A stretch of DNA of 64,000 nucleotides from Goekera deserti (lineage in GTDB: Bacteria; Actinomycetota; Actinomycetes; Mycobacteriales; Geodermatophilaceae): contig NZ_JAAGWK010000008.1 of the NCBI RefSeq assembly GCF_010685995.1, positions 124,001 to 188,000 on the forward strand, read 5' to 3'. Both the position numbers and the translations under genes were made by a program. This document shows, piece by piece, positions 1 through 9,044 of this stretch. Positions within the stretch are counted from its first letter, which is position 1; every line of letters starts with the position of its first letter. The notes beneath the pieces were generated by a model, which was given only the letters and a program-made list of their open reading frames with translations, was not told the origin of the DNA and made no database searches.

Positions 1-92
1 ATCGTGTGGCGCGCGATCCAATTGGTCCGCTCGCACCGAACGCACAGGGTCGGCGCGAGCAGCCGGTGACTGCACGACCGCTGAGGAGTGGC

Positions 93-977
93 ATGAGCGA
101 CATGGGTGGACCGAGCAACGGCGCACGACCGGGGACGGCCCGGCCGGTCAACGGGGTGGCCAGGGCCACCCAGCTGCCCGGCGACGGCGGTGCCGGCCCG
201 GCCCGGCGCCCGGTGGCGGAGAACCGCACCGGCAACCCGGGCGCGGGGGCGACCTCCACCGGGTCACCGGAGAAGGTGGTCACCGTGCACCGGATCGGCG
301 CGCTCGTCGTCGCCGCGGTCATCGCCGTCTTCGGCATCCTGGGCTTCGCCGGCGGGCTGGGCTTCTTCGACACCGAGGGCACGACGGTGGCCGGGCTGTC
401 CACCAACGGCCTGCTGTCGACGATCTCGCTGGTCACGGCGGCGGTGCTGGTGCTGGCGGCGCTGCGCAGCGCGCGCACCGCCTCGACGATCATGCTGATC
501 GTCGGCGTCCTGTTCCTGGTCTCCGCCTTCGCCAACCTGGCGATCCTGGAGACCGACTTCAACCCGCTGGCGTTCCGGCTGCCCAACGTCTTCTTCTCGA
601 TCGCCGCCGGCCTGGTGCTCCTGGCACTCGGTGCCTACGGCCGCGTGTCGGGCAACCTGCCCGCCGACAACCCGTATCGCACCGAGGGCGACGCCGCCGA
701 GGCCGACGCCCTGGACGACGACCAGGGCCTGCCCGAGACGCCGGCCGAGGTCGCCGCCGAGGCCGCCATGCGGGACGCAGAGCTCGCCGTGGTGAACCAC
801 ACCGCCACCGACGAGCAGCGCCGCCGGGTGGAGGCGATGGCCCGGGTGCGCACCCGCCGTGACCGGCGCGAGGTGTGGATGGACCTGGACCGGCAGGCGG
901 CCGGCCGCCCGACTCCCGAGCGCACCGCCGCGGCGCCGTCCCCGGTCGAGCGGATCAAGCGGCGCCTGGGGCGCTGA
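93..977 (+). CDS. DUF4383-type membrane protein
   Basis: A 294-residue protein of unknown function. After about 65 disordered, Pro/Gly/Ala-rich residues come four hydrophobic segments (roughly residues 70-200). Segment spacing, the short FFDTEG-type loop after the first segment and the overall pattern resemble the actinobacterial DUF4383 family of four-helix membrane proteins. The last ~90 residues are charged and probably cytoplasmic. The ATG at 93 follows a GAGGAG Shine-Dalgarno sequence, so I prefer it to an in-frame GTG at position 6. A glutathione peroxidase gene follows 89 bases downstream on the same strand. The family match is from memory of the pattern; no function can be assigned. 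Confidence 0.7.
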   Translation: MSDMGGPSNGARPGTARPVNGVARATQLPGDGGAGPARRPVAENRTGNPGAGATSTGSPEKVVTVHRIGALVVAAVIAVFGILGFAGGLGFFDTEGTTVAGLSTNGLLSTISLVTAAVLVLAALRSARTASTIMLIVGVLFLVSAFANLAILETDFNPLAFRLPNVFFSIAAGLVLLALGAYGRVSGNLPADNPYRTEGDAAEADALDDDQGLPETPAEVAAEAAMRDAELAVVNHTATDEQRRRVEAMARVRTRRDRREVWMDLDRQAAGRPTPERTAAAPSPVERIKRRLGR

Positions 978-1066
978 CCGCACGGGAAGAGCGCGGCCGG
1001 GCCCGGGGTTCGCCCGGTGAGCCGCCGGCGTCCACCGATCGCCGGCGCCAGACCCGAGGAGCCCCG

Positions 1067-1561
1067 ATGAGCGACCTGCTGGACCTGCCCGTCACCACGC
1101 TGGACGGCGCGGACACCACCCTGGGCGCGCTGACCGCCGGCCGGGTGACCCTGGTGGTGAACGTGGCCAGCCGGTGCGGCCTCACCCCGCAGTACACCCA
1201 GCTGGAGGCACTGCACGAGGAGTACGCCCACCGTGGCTTCACCGTGCTCGGCGCCCCGTGCAACCAGTTCGCCGGCCAGGAGCCCGGGACCGCCGAGGAG
1301 ATCCAGGCCTTCTGCTCCGCCACCTACGGCGTCACCTTCCCGATGACCGGCAAGGTCGACGTCAACGGCGCCGGTGCGCACCCGGTGTTCCGCCGGCTCG
1401 CCGCCGTCCCGGACGTGACCGGTACCGCCGGCGACGTGAGCTGGAACTTCGAGAAGTGGCTGCTCGCCGCCGACGGGACGGCCGTGGCCCGCTTCCGCCC
1501 GCAGACCCAGCCCGACTCCCCCGAGGTGCGCGCCGCCATCGAGCAGGCCCTCGCCCGCTGA
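1067..1561 (+). CDS. glutathione peroxidase family thiol peroxidase
   Basis: A 164-residue thioredoxin-fold peroxidase that reduces hydrogen or organic peroxides in the cytosol; bacterial members of this kind usually take electrons from thioredoxin rather than glutathione. The family motifs are present: NVASRCGLT with the peroxidatic cysteine at about residue 37 (Cys, not selenocysteine), APCNQF with the following Gln near 71, and the WNFEKWL motif near 126-132. Length is normal. The ATG at 1067 is preceded by GAGGAGC and begins the conserved domain directly. A dyad-symmetric repeat follows 22 bases after the stop and probably ends transcription. Confidence 0.9.
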   Translation: MSDLLDLPVTTLDGADTTLGALTAGRVTLVVNVASRCGLTPQYTQLEALHEEYAHRGFTVLGAPCNQFAGQEPGTAEEIQAFCSATYGVTFPMTGKVDVNGAGAHPVFRRLAAVPDVTGTAGDVSWNFEKWLLAADGTAVARFRPQTQPDSPEVRAAIEQALAR

Positions 1562-1583
1562 CCACCCCGCCCCGGCTCCCGGC

Positions 1584-1639
1584 GATCATGGAGCTGCGTC
1601 AGCGACACGCCGGGACGGCGTTCACGCAGGTCCGTGATC
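1584..1639. repeat. dispersed long inverted repeat, copy 1 (terminator-like)
   Basis: An imperfect 56-base palindrome. The left arm starts GATCATGGAGCTGCG and the right arm ends CAGGTCCGTGATC. Copy 2 at 53521-53576 shares arms and spacing but is perfect, so these are two members of one family. It lies between convergent genes (peroxidase and STAS protein), which suits a bidirectional terminator or a mobile palindromic element. Confidence 0.8.
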
Positions 1640-1652
1640 GTCGCCGCCGGCT

Positions 1653-1679
1653 GGGCGGGCGGGCGGGCGGGCGGGCGGG
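1653..1679 (+). repeat. (GGGC)n tetranucleotide tract
   Basis: Seven GGG runs separated by single C residues, a perfect 4-base tandem repeat ending at the base next to the stop codon of the STAS gene on the other strand. The pattern has strong G-quadruplex potential on the plus strand. Slippage here would not alter a coding frame because the stop codon comes first. Confidence 0.9.
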
Positions 1680-2162
1680 TCAGAAGAGCAGCAGGTCCTG
1701 GTCGGGCGCGGGGCGGGCGGTCCCGGGCTCGGTGTCGAAGACGCCGTCCAGGCCGGCGAGCTGGAAGACCCGCCACACCGAGGGCTGCACCGAGCGCAGC
1801 ACCAGCGTGGCCCCGCGGGCGTCGCACCAGCGCCGGAGGGCCACGAACGCCGACAGCCCGGCCGACCCGGTCCAGGGCACGCCGGCCAGGTCGAGCTCCA
1901 GCACCGAGCGCCCGGACAGCGGCGTGCCGGTCACGTAGGCCTCCAGCCGTGCGGCCGCGGCCGTGTCCAGCTCGCCGCGGACCAGCACGACCGCCCGCTG
2001 GCCGGTCGACCAGCGGTCCAGCCCCACCGACCTGTCCGGTGCGGGGCAGACCGGCGTCCACCACGGCCTCGACGTGCCCGACGCCCGGCCCAACCGCCGG
2101 TGCGCGTCCCACTCGTGTGCTCGGACCACGTGCTCGTTCCCCCTGGCGCCCGACCGGCGCAC
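1680..2162 (-). CDS. STAS-domain protein (anti-sigma factor antagonist-like)
   Basis: A 160-residue protein whose last ~110 residues form a STAS domain: [16 protein letters not shown] strand-turn-helix, [20 protein letters not shown], then a [13 protein letters not shown] helix. Anti-anti-sigma factors usually carry D-S-(S/A)-G-L at the phosphorylation site. Here it reads G-S-A-G-L, so the serine is kept but the preceding aspartate is replaced. Partner-switching control of a stress sigma factor is the usual role of the family; no partner kinase or phosphatase is nearby. The ~45-residue N-terminus is unlike the family and the true start may be further in. The gene is convergent with the peroxidase gene. 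Confidence 0.7.
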   Translation of the reverse strand: MRRSGARGNEHVVRAHEWDAHRRLGRASGTSRPWWTPVCPAPDRSVGLDRWSTGQRAVVLVRGELDTAAAARLEAYVTGTPLSGRSVLELDLAGVPWTGSAGLSAFVALRRWCDARGATLVLRSVQPSVWRVFQLAGLDGVFDTEPGTARPAPDQDLLLF

Positions 2163-2263
2163 CGCGCCCGTCCGACCAGGAGACTACGTCGTCCCCCTCG
2201 TCACAGTCGTCACACGAGCACCACCGGTCACCGTGTCCGGCGTGTCGGCGCGTGCGTGTCGGA

Positions 2264-4231
2264 TCAGCCCACGTGCACGTGCGGCCGCCGGGCCCGCACC
2301 GGCTCGGCCTCCCGGAGCACCTCGCGCGTCATCGGGGCCACCTCGCCGACGCCGAAGAGCAGGTAGCGCAGGAAGTTGGCGACCGGGTTGCCCTCGGTCC
2401 ACTCGAAGTAGATGTGCGGCTGCGCGCCGGTGCGGTCGCGCGCGGCCAGGAGCAGCGCGGCCAGGGCGTTGGGCACGGTCGGGCTGGAGCAGGTGAGCAC
2501 CCGGAACCGCCCGTGCACCACCTGCCCGCGCACGGCCAGCTCGCCCTCGAAGTCCGACGGGTCGCTGACGGTGACCTCCACGAAGACGACATCCTCGTCC
2601 GGGATGTCGTGGTCCTTGCGGATCTGCTCCAGCTTGGTGCGGTACTCCTCGACGTCGCGGCTGTCCGGCTCGTTGGCGATCAGCCGCAGCCGGCGCCGGG
2701 AGCAGTCGCGCAGGAACAGCTCCGCGCGCTCGTCGAACACCACGCCGGTGACGCGCAGCTCGAAGGACCGGGACAGCCGGGACACCAGCGAGATCGCGAT
2801 GATCGCCGCGATGAACAGGGCCCCGATCTTGATCCCGTCCGGGCGTTCGACCACGTTGGCCGCCGTGGTGTAGACGAAGATCGCCGCGATCACGCCGAAG
2901 CCGATGGTGGCCCGGCGCTGCCCGGCCCGCCGGGCCGACAGCGTCACGGCGACCGAGGCCGACGTCATCAGCACCAGCACGCCGGTGGCGTAGGCGCCGC
3001 CCTGGGCGTCGACGTCGGCGTCGAAGACCCAGGTGATGAAGAAGGCGGCCCCGGTGAGCACCAGGACCAGGGGCCGCACGGCACGGGCCCAGGTCGGGGC
3101 CATGCCGTAGCGGGGCAGGTAGCGGGGCACCAGGTTGAGCAGCCCGGCCATCGCCGAGGCACCGGCGAACCACAGGATGACGATCGTCGAGACGTCGTAG
3201 AGGGTGCCGAACCCGTTGCCCAGGTACTCGTGCGCCAGGTAGGCCAGCGCCCGCCCGTTGGCCTCGCCGCCGGGCTCGAACTCCTGCTGCGGGATCAGGA
3301 ACGTGGTGATGATGCTGCTGGTCACCAGGAAGACGCTCATGATCAGCGCCGCGGTGGTCAGCATGCGGCGGGTGCCCCGGATGCGGCCGGTGGGCTGCGC
3401 CTCGGTGTCGCCGGGGTCGCCCGCGACGCTGGGCATCACGGCCACGCCGGTCTCGAAGCCGGACAGGCCCAGCGCCAGCCGGGGGAACACCAGCAGCGCC
3501 ACGCCCACCGCGAGCACCGGGTTGCTGTGCTCCAGGCTCACCGCGTTGGTCCAGCTGCCGACGAGACCGTCGGTCGTGACCACGTGCCACAACCCCACCA
3601 CGACGACGACGGTGTTGAGCGTGAGGTAGACGGCCACGATGCCCACCGCGATGCCGATCGCCTCGCTGAAGCCGCGCAGGAACACCGCGCCGAGCAGGGC
3701 CAGCAGCCCCAGCGTGATGAGCACCCGGTGCCCCTCGGCACCCTCGGGCACGTAGGGGTTCTCGATCACGTGCGCGGTGGCGTCGGCGGCCGAGAGCGTC
3801 ATGGTGATGATGAAGTCGGTGGCGGCGAAGCCGAGCAGGACGAGGACGAAGACCTTGCCCTTCCAGAACGTGAGCAGCCGCTCGAGCATGGCGATCGACC
3901 CCTCGCCGCGCGGGCTCTCCGCGGCGACCCGGCGGTACACCGGCAGCGCGCCGAGCAGGGTGAGCGCCACCAGCACCAGCGTGGCCACCGGCGACAGCAC
4001 GCCGGCGGCCAGCGCGGCGATCCCGGGCTGGTAGCCCAGCGTGGAGAAGTAGTCGACGCCGGTGAGGCACATGACCTTCCACCACGGCTTGGTGGCCACC
4101 TGCTCGGAGGGCTCGACGTGCGGGCCGGGGTGGTTGCCCGCCTGGTGGGAGAGGCCCTGGAGCAGCCAGTCCCGCACCGGGCGGTGCTCGGGGACCCCGG
4201 GGGCGTCCTGCTGCTGGGTCGTCGTGGCCAC
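2264..4231 (-). CDS. APC-superfamily permease with cytosolic C-terminal domain
   Basis: A 655-residue membrane protein: about 60 soluble N-terminal residues, 12 or so hydrophobic segments (about 60-510), then a ~150-residue soluble C-terminus (from [12 protein letters not shown]) ending in ARRPHVHVG. The membrane part has the look of APC transporters such as amino-acid or KUP/KimA-type potassium permeases; the [13 protein letters not shown] segment resembles the first-helix substrate region. Substrate is not certain from sequence. I start at GTG 4231 because AGGAG lies 8 bases upstream; a longer frame to 4279 lacks one. Tandem GTCAAGA direct repeats lie about 95 bases upstream and suggest control by an OmpR-type regulator. 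Confidence 0.75.
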   Translation of the reverse strand: MATTTQQQDAPGVPEHRPVRDWLLQGLSHQAGNHPGPHVEPSEQVATKPWWKVMCLTGVDYFSTLGYQPGIAALAAGVLSPVATLVLVALTLLGALPVYRRVAAESPRGEGSIAMLERLLTFWKGKVFVLVLLGFAATDFIITMTLSAADATAHVIENPYVPEGAEGHRVLITLGLLALLGAVFLRGFSEAIGIAVGIVAVYLTLNTVVVVVGLWHVVTTDGLVGSWTNAVSLEHSNPVLAVGVALLVFPRLALGLSGFETGVAVMPSVAGDPGDTEAQPTGRIRGTRRMLTTAALIMSVFLVTSSIITTFLIPQQEFEPGGEANGRALAYLAHEYLGNGFGTLYDVSTIVILWFAGASAMAGLLNLVPRYLPRYGMAPTWARAVRPLVLVLTGAAFFITWVFDADVDAQGGAYATGVLVLMTSASVAVTLSARRAGQRRATIGFGVIAAIFVYTTAANVVERPDGIKIGALFIAAIIAISLVSRLSRSFELRVTGVVFDERAELFLRDCSRRRLRLIANEPDSRDVEEYRTKLEQIRKDHDIPDEDVVFVEVTVSDPSDFEGELAVRGQVVHGRFRVLTCSSPTVPNALAALLLAARDRTGAQPHIYFEWTEGNPVANFLRYLLFGVGEVAPMTREVLREAEPVRARRPHVHVG

Positions 4232-4324
4232 CGGGGGGTCTCCTGGTCTGCGGGGCGCGTGCCCCGGTCCAGGGCACACCCGTCGACGGTAGGGCGGTCC
4301 GTGCCGCTCCGGGCCCGCGCCGGC

Positions 4325-4342
4325 GTCAAGATCCCGTCAAGA
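4325..4342. promoter_or_regulatory. GTCAAGA direct repeats, candidate OmpR/KdpE-family site
   Basis: GTCAAGA occurs at 4325-4331 and again at 4336-4342, an exact 11-base period, the geometry bound by OmpR/PhoB/KdpE-type response regulators. It sits in the 306-base divergent gap (4232-4537) between the APC permease and the aldehyde dehydrogenase. The rest of that gap shows a small dyad CCCGTC-CGGAC-GACGGG at 4371-4387 and a weak promoter at 4424; nothing coding is seen. Confidence 0.4.
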
Positions 4343-4423
4343 CCACCCGTCGCGGGGGTGTCGTCCCCACCCCGTCCGGACGACGGGATCCGCAGCCGGC
4401 GGCGGCGCCCAGGACCGTTCTCG

Positions 4424-4452
4424 TTGACAGACCGACCCTCCGGCAGTGGGAT
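4424..4452 (+). promoter_or_regulatory. possible sigma-70-type promoter for the aldehyde dehydrogenase operon
   Basis: TTGACA at 4424-4429, then a 17-base gap to TGGGAT at 4447-4452. The -35 is perfect, the -10 poor. It would leave an ~80-base leader before the GTG at 4538. Confidence 0.3.
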
Positions 4453-4537
4453 CAGCGGCAGGAACGGCGCGCGGCACCGTCGCCCCTCCCGGCGGCGGTG
4501 CGACGGCGGCGCCGAACGGACCCCCGGAGGAGCACAC

Positions 4538-5983
4538 GTGGGCGAGACCCTGGACCTGAGGAACGTCGTCGGCGGCGAGCACGTGGACACCCTCGACGGG
4601 CGGACCTCCGACCTGGTCGACCCGTCGACCGGCGACGTCTTCGGCACCGCACCGGTCTCGGGCCCGGAGGACGTCGACCGCGCCTACGCGGCGGCCGCGA
4701 CCGCCTTCGAGACCTGGCGCGACGTGACGCCGTCGGAGCGGCAGCGGGCACTGCTGCGCTTCGCCGACCTGGTGGAGGAGCACGCCGACGAGCTGGTGGC
4801 CCTGGAGAGCCGCAACACCGGCAAGCCGCTGGGGCTCACGGCCAGCGAGGAGGTGCCGCCGATGGTCGACCAGATCCGGTTCTTCGCCGGTGCCGCCCGG
4901 GTGCTGGAGGGCCGCGCCGCCGGGGAGTACATGGCCGGGCACACCTCGTGGGTGCGCCGCGAGCCGATCGGCGTCGTCGGGCAGGTGACGCCGTGGAACT
5001 ACCCGATGATGATGGCGATCTGGAAGATCGCCCCGGCGCTGGCCGCCGGGAACAGCATCGTGCTCAAGCCCAGCGACACCACCCCGGTCACCACGCTGCG
5101 GCTGGCCGAGCTCGCCGCCGAGTGCTTCCCGCCCGGGGTGCTCAACGTGGTGTGCGGCGACCGGGACACCGGCCGCGCGGTGGTCGAGCACCGCACCCCC
5201 GCGCTGGTGGCCATCACCGGCTCGGTGCGGGCCGGTGTGCAGGTGGCCACCTCGGCGGCCAAGGACCTCAAGCGGGTGCACCTGGAGCTGGGCGGCAAGG
5301 CCCCGGTGGTGGTGTTCGACGACGCCGACCTGGCGGCCGCGGCGGAGGGCATCGCCACCGCCGGGTACTTCAACGCCGGGCAGGACTGCACCGCGGCGAG
5401 CCGGGTGCTCGCCGGGCCGGGCATCTACGAGGACTTCGTCGCCGCGCTGACCGAGCAGGCCCGGGCCACCTCCACCACCTACGCGAACGGCGCCGGCGAC
5501 GCCGACGCGCTGGTGCCACCGGTGAACAACGCCGCGCAGCTGGCCGCCGTCACCGGCTTCCTGGACCGGGCACCCGGGCACGCCGAGGTGACCACCGGCG
5601 GGCGGCGGCAGGGCGACCGGGGCTTCTACGTCGAGCCGACCGTCGTCGCCGGCCTGCGCCAGGACGACGAGATGGTGCAGCACGAGGTGTTCGGGCCGCT
5701 GATCACCGTGCAGCGGTTCACCGACGAGGAGGAGGCGGTGCGCTGGGCCAACGACGTCGACCTGGGCCTGGCGTCGTCGGTGTGGACCCGCGACTTCGGC
5801 CGGGCGATGCGGATGAGCCGGCGCCTGGACTTCGGCTGCGTGTGGATCAACACCCACATCCCGGTGGTCGCCGAGATGCCGCACGGCGGGTTCAAGCACT
5901 CCGGTTACGGCAAGGACCTGTCGATGTACGGCTTCGAGGACTACACCCGGGTCAAGCACGTCATGGCCAACATCGAGAGCTGA
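4538..5983 (+). CDS. NAD(P)-dependent aldehyde dehydrogenase, aminobutyraldehyde type
   Basis: A 481-residue cytosolic aldehyde dehydrogenase, full length for the family. It shows the TPWNYP motif, the NAD-binding LKPSDTTP and TGSVRAG segments, the general-base Glu in LELGGKAP (about 250) and the catalytic Cys in GQDCTA (about 284). Overall pattern is closest to the gamma-aminobutyraldehyde/betaine aldehyde group. Neighbours support an amine-derived substrate: an agmatinase-family gene and a copper amine oxidase follow on the same strand, so the amine oxidase product (4-aminobutanal or 4-guanidinobutanal) is a likely substrate. The GTG at 4538 follows GGAGGAGCACAC. A 152-base gap with a strong inverted repeat separates it from the next gene. 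Confidence 0.85.
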   Translation: MGETLDLRNVVGGEHVDTLDGRTSDLVDPSTGDVFGTAPVSGPEDVDRAYAAAATAFETWRDVTPSERQRALLRFADLVEEHADELVALESRNTGKPLGLTASEEVPPMVDQIRFFAGAARVLEGRAAGEYMAGHTSWVRREPIGVVGQVTPWNYPMMMAIWKIAPALAAGNSIVLKPSDTTPVTTLRLAELAAECFPPGVLNVVCGDRDTGRAVVEHRTPALVAITGSVRAGVQVATSAAKDLKRVHLELGGKAPVVVFDDADLAAAAEGIATAGYFNAGQDCTAASRVLAGPGIYEDFVAALTEQARATSTTYANGAGDADALVPPVNNAAQLAAVTGFLDRAPGHAEVTTGGRRQGDRGFYVEPTVVAGLRQDDEMVQHEVFGPLITVQRFTDEEEAVRWANDVDLGLASSVWTRDFGRAMRMSRRLDFGCVWINTHIPVVAEMPHGGFKHSGYGKDLSMYGFEDYTRVKHVMANIES

Positions 5984-6050
5984 GCGGTGCTCCCGCACCG
6001 GCGCTGCCGCGGACGGCGACCCCGGCGACACGGGTTCCGCGCGTGGTGTC

Positions 6051-6114
6051 ACCTCCGGACGACGCTTCCCGCGGCCGTGGTCGCACGCAGCTACGCTCCC
6101 CGTCGTCCGGAGGT
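6051..6114. repeat. 14-bp inverted repeat between dehydrogenase and ureohydrolase
   Basis: ACCTCCGGACGACG at 6051-6064 is perfectly complementary to CGTCGTCCGGAGGT at 6101-6114, with a 36-base loop that contains a TACGCT hexamer (6092-6097). It could be a transcription terminator plus promoter, an operator pair, or an RNA structure upstream of the ureohydrolase start at 6136. It has no U-tract. Confidence 0.7.
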
Positions 6115-6135
6115 TCTCCCAGGGGGCGGTGGCGC

Positions 6136-7146
6136 ATGACCCGGTACGGCGCGCAGTTCGGTCCGGACGTCACGTTCCTCGGCGTGGACCGGTGCGACCT
6201 GTCGGACCCCGCCTCGTTCGCCGAGGCGGACGTGGTGGTGATCGGGGCGCCGTTCGACGGGGGCACCTCGCACCGGCCGGGCACCCGGTTCGGCCCGCAG
6301 GCCATCCGGACGACCGACTACCTGGGTCACGACGGCTCCCGCCCCAGCCTCGCACTGCGCACCGACGGGCTGCGCGACCTGCGGGTGCTGGACGCCGGTG
6401 ACGTCGAGATGCCGCCGGGCCACATCGAGACGTCGCTGACCCGGCTGCGCCAGGCGGTGTCCACGGTGGCCGCGGCCGGCGCGATCCCGGTGGTGCTGGG
6501 CGGGGACCACTCGGTGGCCTTCGCCGACGCCGGCGGCGTGGCCGACGTGCTCGGCCACGGCCGGGTGTCGATGATCCACTTCGACGCGCATGCCGACACC
6601 GGCGACATCGAGTTCGGCAGCCTGTGGGGCCACGGCCAGCCGATGCGCCGGCTGATCGAGAGCGGCGCGCTGCGCGGTGACCGGTTCCTGCAGATCGGCC
6701 TGCGCGGGTACTGGCCGCCGCCGGAGACGCTGGCCTGGATGGCCGCCCAGGGCCTGCGCTCCTACGAGATGACCGAGATCGGCCACCGCGGGCTGGCCGC
6801 CTGCCTCACCGAGGCGTCCGCGATCGCCACCGACGAGTGCGACGGGGTGTTCCTGTCCGTCGACATCGACGTCTGCGACCCCGGGCACGCGCCGGGCACC
6901 GGCACCCCGGAGCCCGGTGGGCTGACCGCGCGGGAGCTGCTGGACGCCGTCCGCCGGCTGTGCCTGGAGCTTCCGGTGGTGGGCATCGACGTCGTCGAGG
7001 TCAGCCCGCCGTACGACCACGCCGACATCACCGCCGCCCTGGCCAACCGGGTGGTGCTGGAGGCCCTGTCGGCGATCGCGCGCCGCCGCACCGGCGTGCC
7101 GTTCGACCCGTCGCTGCCGCTGCTCGCGGACAGGGACACCCCGTGA
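6136..7146 (+). CDS. speB: agmatinase/guanidinobutyrase-family ureohydrolase
   Basis: A 336-residue manganese ureohydrolase that hydrolyses a guanidino compound to an amine and urea. The metal-binding motifs are complete: GGDHS (about 120), DAHADT (about 142) and SVDIDVCDPGHAPG (about 240), with the GTPEPGG segment after it. This is the agmatinase-like branch; agmatine (giving putrescine) or 4-guanidinobutyrate (giving GABA) are both possible. The copper amine oxidase start overlaps its stop as GTGA, so the two are translationally coupled, and an aldehyde dehydrogenase lies upstream. Together these can take agmatine to GABA by either order of reactions. The ATG at 6136 follows an AGGGGGC sequence. 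Confidence 0.85.
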   Translation: MTRYGAQFGPDVTFLGVDRCDLSDPASFAEADVVVIGAPFDGGTSHRPGTRFGPQAIRTTDYLGHDGSRPSLALRTDGLRDLRVLDAGDVEMPPGHIETSLTRLRQAVSTVAAAGAIPVVLGGDHSVAFADAGGVADVLGHGRVSMIHFDAHADTGDIEFGSLWGHGQPMRRLIESGALRGDRFLQIGLRGYWPPPETLAWMAAQGLRSYEMTEIGHRGLAACLTEASAIATDECDGVFLSVDIDVCDPGHAPGTGTPEPGGLTARELLDAVRRLCLELPVVGIDVVEVSPPYDHADITAALANRVVLEALSAIARRRTGVPFDPSLPLLADRDTP

Positions 7147-9044
7147 GACACCCCCTGGACCCGCTGACCGCCGAGGAGTTCCGGCAGGCCGCAGCCGTGC
7201 TGCGCCGGGACCGGGGGGTGGGGGCCCGGTGGCGGTTCGCGTCGATGGAGCTGTGGGAACCGGCCAAGGACGTCGTCCGCGGCTGGCAGCCGGGGGACGC
7301 GATCCCGCGAGAGGCACGCGTCGTCGTCTTCGACCGGGACGCGAACGCCGCCTTCACCGCGCGGGTGTCGATCACCGACGACGCCGTCCTGGAGTGGACA
7401 CCGGTGCCCGGCGAGCAGCCCAACATGACCGTCGACGAGTGGCACGAGGCGCACGAGGCGCTGATCGCGCACCCCCGGGTGGTGGCGGCGCTGGCCGCCC
7501 GCGGCATCACCGACCTCGACCTGGTGCTGATCGACACGTGGGCCTACGGGCACTCGCTGATCCCCGCGCGGTTCGCCGACCGGCGGGTGGGCTGGACCGA
7601 CACGTGGGTGCGGGCCACGCCCACCGGCAACCCGTACGCACACCCGGTCAACGGGCTGCACTTCGTGATCGACCTCAACTCCATGGAACTGCTGGACGTC
7701 GAGGACACCGGCTCGGTGACCCGCCCGACCGGGACCATGGGCGAGTACGCGCCCGGCCTGGTGCCCGGGCTGGTGCTGCGGACCGACCTGCGGCCGGTCG
7801 AGGTCACCCAGCCCGAGGGCGTCTCGTTCGCCTTCGAGGGGAACGAGCTGCGCTGGCAGAACTGGTCGATGCGGCTGGGCTTCACCCACCGCGAGGGCCT
7901 GGTGCTGCACCGGGTGGGCTTCGACGGCCGCCCGATCGCGCACCGGATGAGCTTCGCCGAGATGGTGGTGCCCTACCGCGACCCGGGCGAGGACCACTAC
8001 CGGCGCACCGCCTTCGACATCGGCGAGTGGGGCCTGGGCTTCATGACCACCTCCCTGGAGCTGGGCTGCGACTGCCTGGGCGAGATCACCTACCTCGACG
8101 CCGTGCTGCACGACAGCGCCGGCGAGCCGTACACGATCGCCAACGCGATCTGCGTGCACGAGGAGGACGACGGCGTCCTGTGGAAGCACGTGGACGAGCG
8201 CGCCGGGGCGGAGGTGCGGCGCTCCCGGCGGCTGGTGGTCAGCTTCCACGCCACGGTGGCCAACTACGAGTACCTCGTCTACTGGCGCTTCCACCTGGAC
8301 GGCAGCATCCAGTGCGAGGTGCGCGCCACCGGGATCATGGTCACCGCGCACGTCGAGGGCGACACCGTGCCGCCGTACGGGCCGCTGGTCGACGACCACA
8401 CGTACGCGCCGATCCACCAGCACTTCATCGTCGCCCGGCTGGACATGGAGGTCGACGGGCCGGCCAACACGGTGGTGGTCAGCGAGAGCGAGGCGCTGCC
8501 GGTGAGCGAGCGGAACCCGTACGGGCTGGCCGTCGTGCAGCGCGAGCGTCCGGTCGAGCGCGAGGGCGGCCTGGACGTCGACTGGGCCTCCCAGCGCGCC
8601 TGGAAGGTGACCAGCGCCGAGCGCACCAACGCGTGGGGCCGGCCGACCGCCTACAAGCTGGTGCCGCGGGCCGCCGTCCCGGCGATGGCCGACCCGTCGT
8701 CCCCGCTGGTGCAGCGCGCCGGCGTCGTCGAGCACGCGCTGTGGGTCACCCCGTACGCCGACGACGAGCGCTGGCCGGCCGGCGAGTTCTGCAACCAGAG
8801 CCGCCGCGACGCCGGCCTGCCGGAGTGGACGAAGGCCGGCCGGTCGGTGGTGGGCACCGACCTGGTGCTCTGGCACGTCTTCGGCATCCACCACGTGCCC
8901 CGGCCCGAGGACTGGCCGGTGATGCCGGTCGACATCGTCTCCTTCGAGCTGGCGCCGGTGGGCTTCTTCGACCGCAACCCCACCCTCGACGTGCCCCCGA
9001 GCAGGTCGGCCCACTGCTCCCCCGGGCCCGCGGACCCCAGCTGA
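7143..9044 (+). CDS. copper-containing primary amine oxidase
   Basis: A 633-residue copper/topaquinone amine oxidase, oxidising primary amines to aldehyde, ammonia and hydrogen peroxide. The cofactor motif N-Y-E is present in VANYEYLVYW (about residue 378; the Tyr becomes topaquinone), and the copper-binding HQHF is near 420. The catalytic base is probably the Asp of LIDTWAYG. Length matches single-chain enzymes such as Arthrobacter phenylethylamine and histamine oxidases. No signal peptide is seen, so it should be cytosolic. It begins inside the stop of the ureohydrolase gene and ends the operon. Likely substrates from context are putrescine or agmatine, but aromatic amines cannot be excluded. 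Confidence 0.9.
   Translation: MRHPLDPLTAEEFRQAAAVLRRDRGVGARWRFASMELWEPAKDVVRGWQPGDAIPREARVVVFDRDANAAFTARVSITDDAVLEWTPVPGEQPNMTVDEWHEAHEALIAHPRVVAALAARGITDLDLVLIDTWAYGHSLIPARFADRRVGWTDTWVRATPTGNPYAHPVNGLHFVIDLNSMELLDVEDTGSVTRPTGTMGEYAPGLVPGLVLRTDLRPVEVTQPEGVSFAFEGNELRWQNWSMRLGFTHREGLVLHRVGFDGRPIAHRMSFAEMVVPYRDPGEDHYRRTAFDIGEWGLGFMTTSLELGCDCLGEITYLDAVLHDSAGEPYTIANAICVHEEDDGVLWKHVDERAGAEVRRSRRLVVSFHATVANYEYLVYWRFHLDGSIQCEVRATGIMVTAHVEGDTVPPYGPLVDDHTYAPIHQHFIVARLDMEVDGPANTVVVSESEALPVSERNPYGLAVVQRERPVEREGGLDVDWASQRAWKVTSAERTNAWGRPTAYKLVPRAAVPAMADPSSPLVQRAGVVEHALWVTPYADDERWPAGEFCNQSRRDAGLPEWTKAGRSVVGTDLVLWHVFGIHHVPRPEDWPVMPVDIVSFELAPVGFFDRNPTLDVPPSRSAHCSPGPADPS

Noticed and set aside
1634-4537. 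Long plus-strand open frame continuing upstream of the aldehyde dehydrogenase
   Set aside because: It runs antisense to the STAS and permease genes, has Arg/His/Gln-rich composition typical of shadow frames, and the real gene starts at a GTG with GGAGG at 4538.
5235-5450. Frameshift in the aldehyde dehydrogenase
   Set aside because: Other frames are open here only because of base composition; the main frame is continuous with catalytic Glu and Cys in place.
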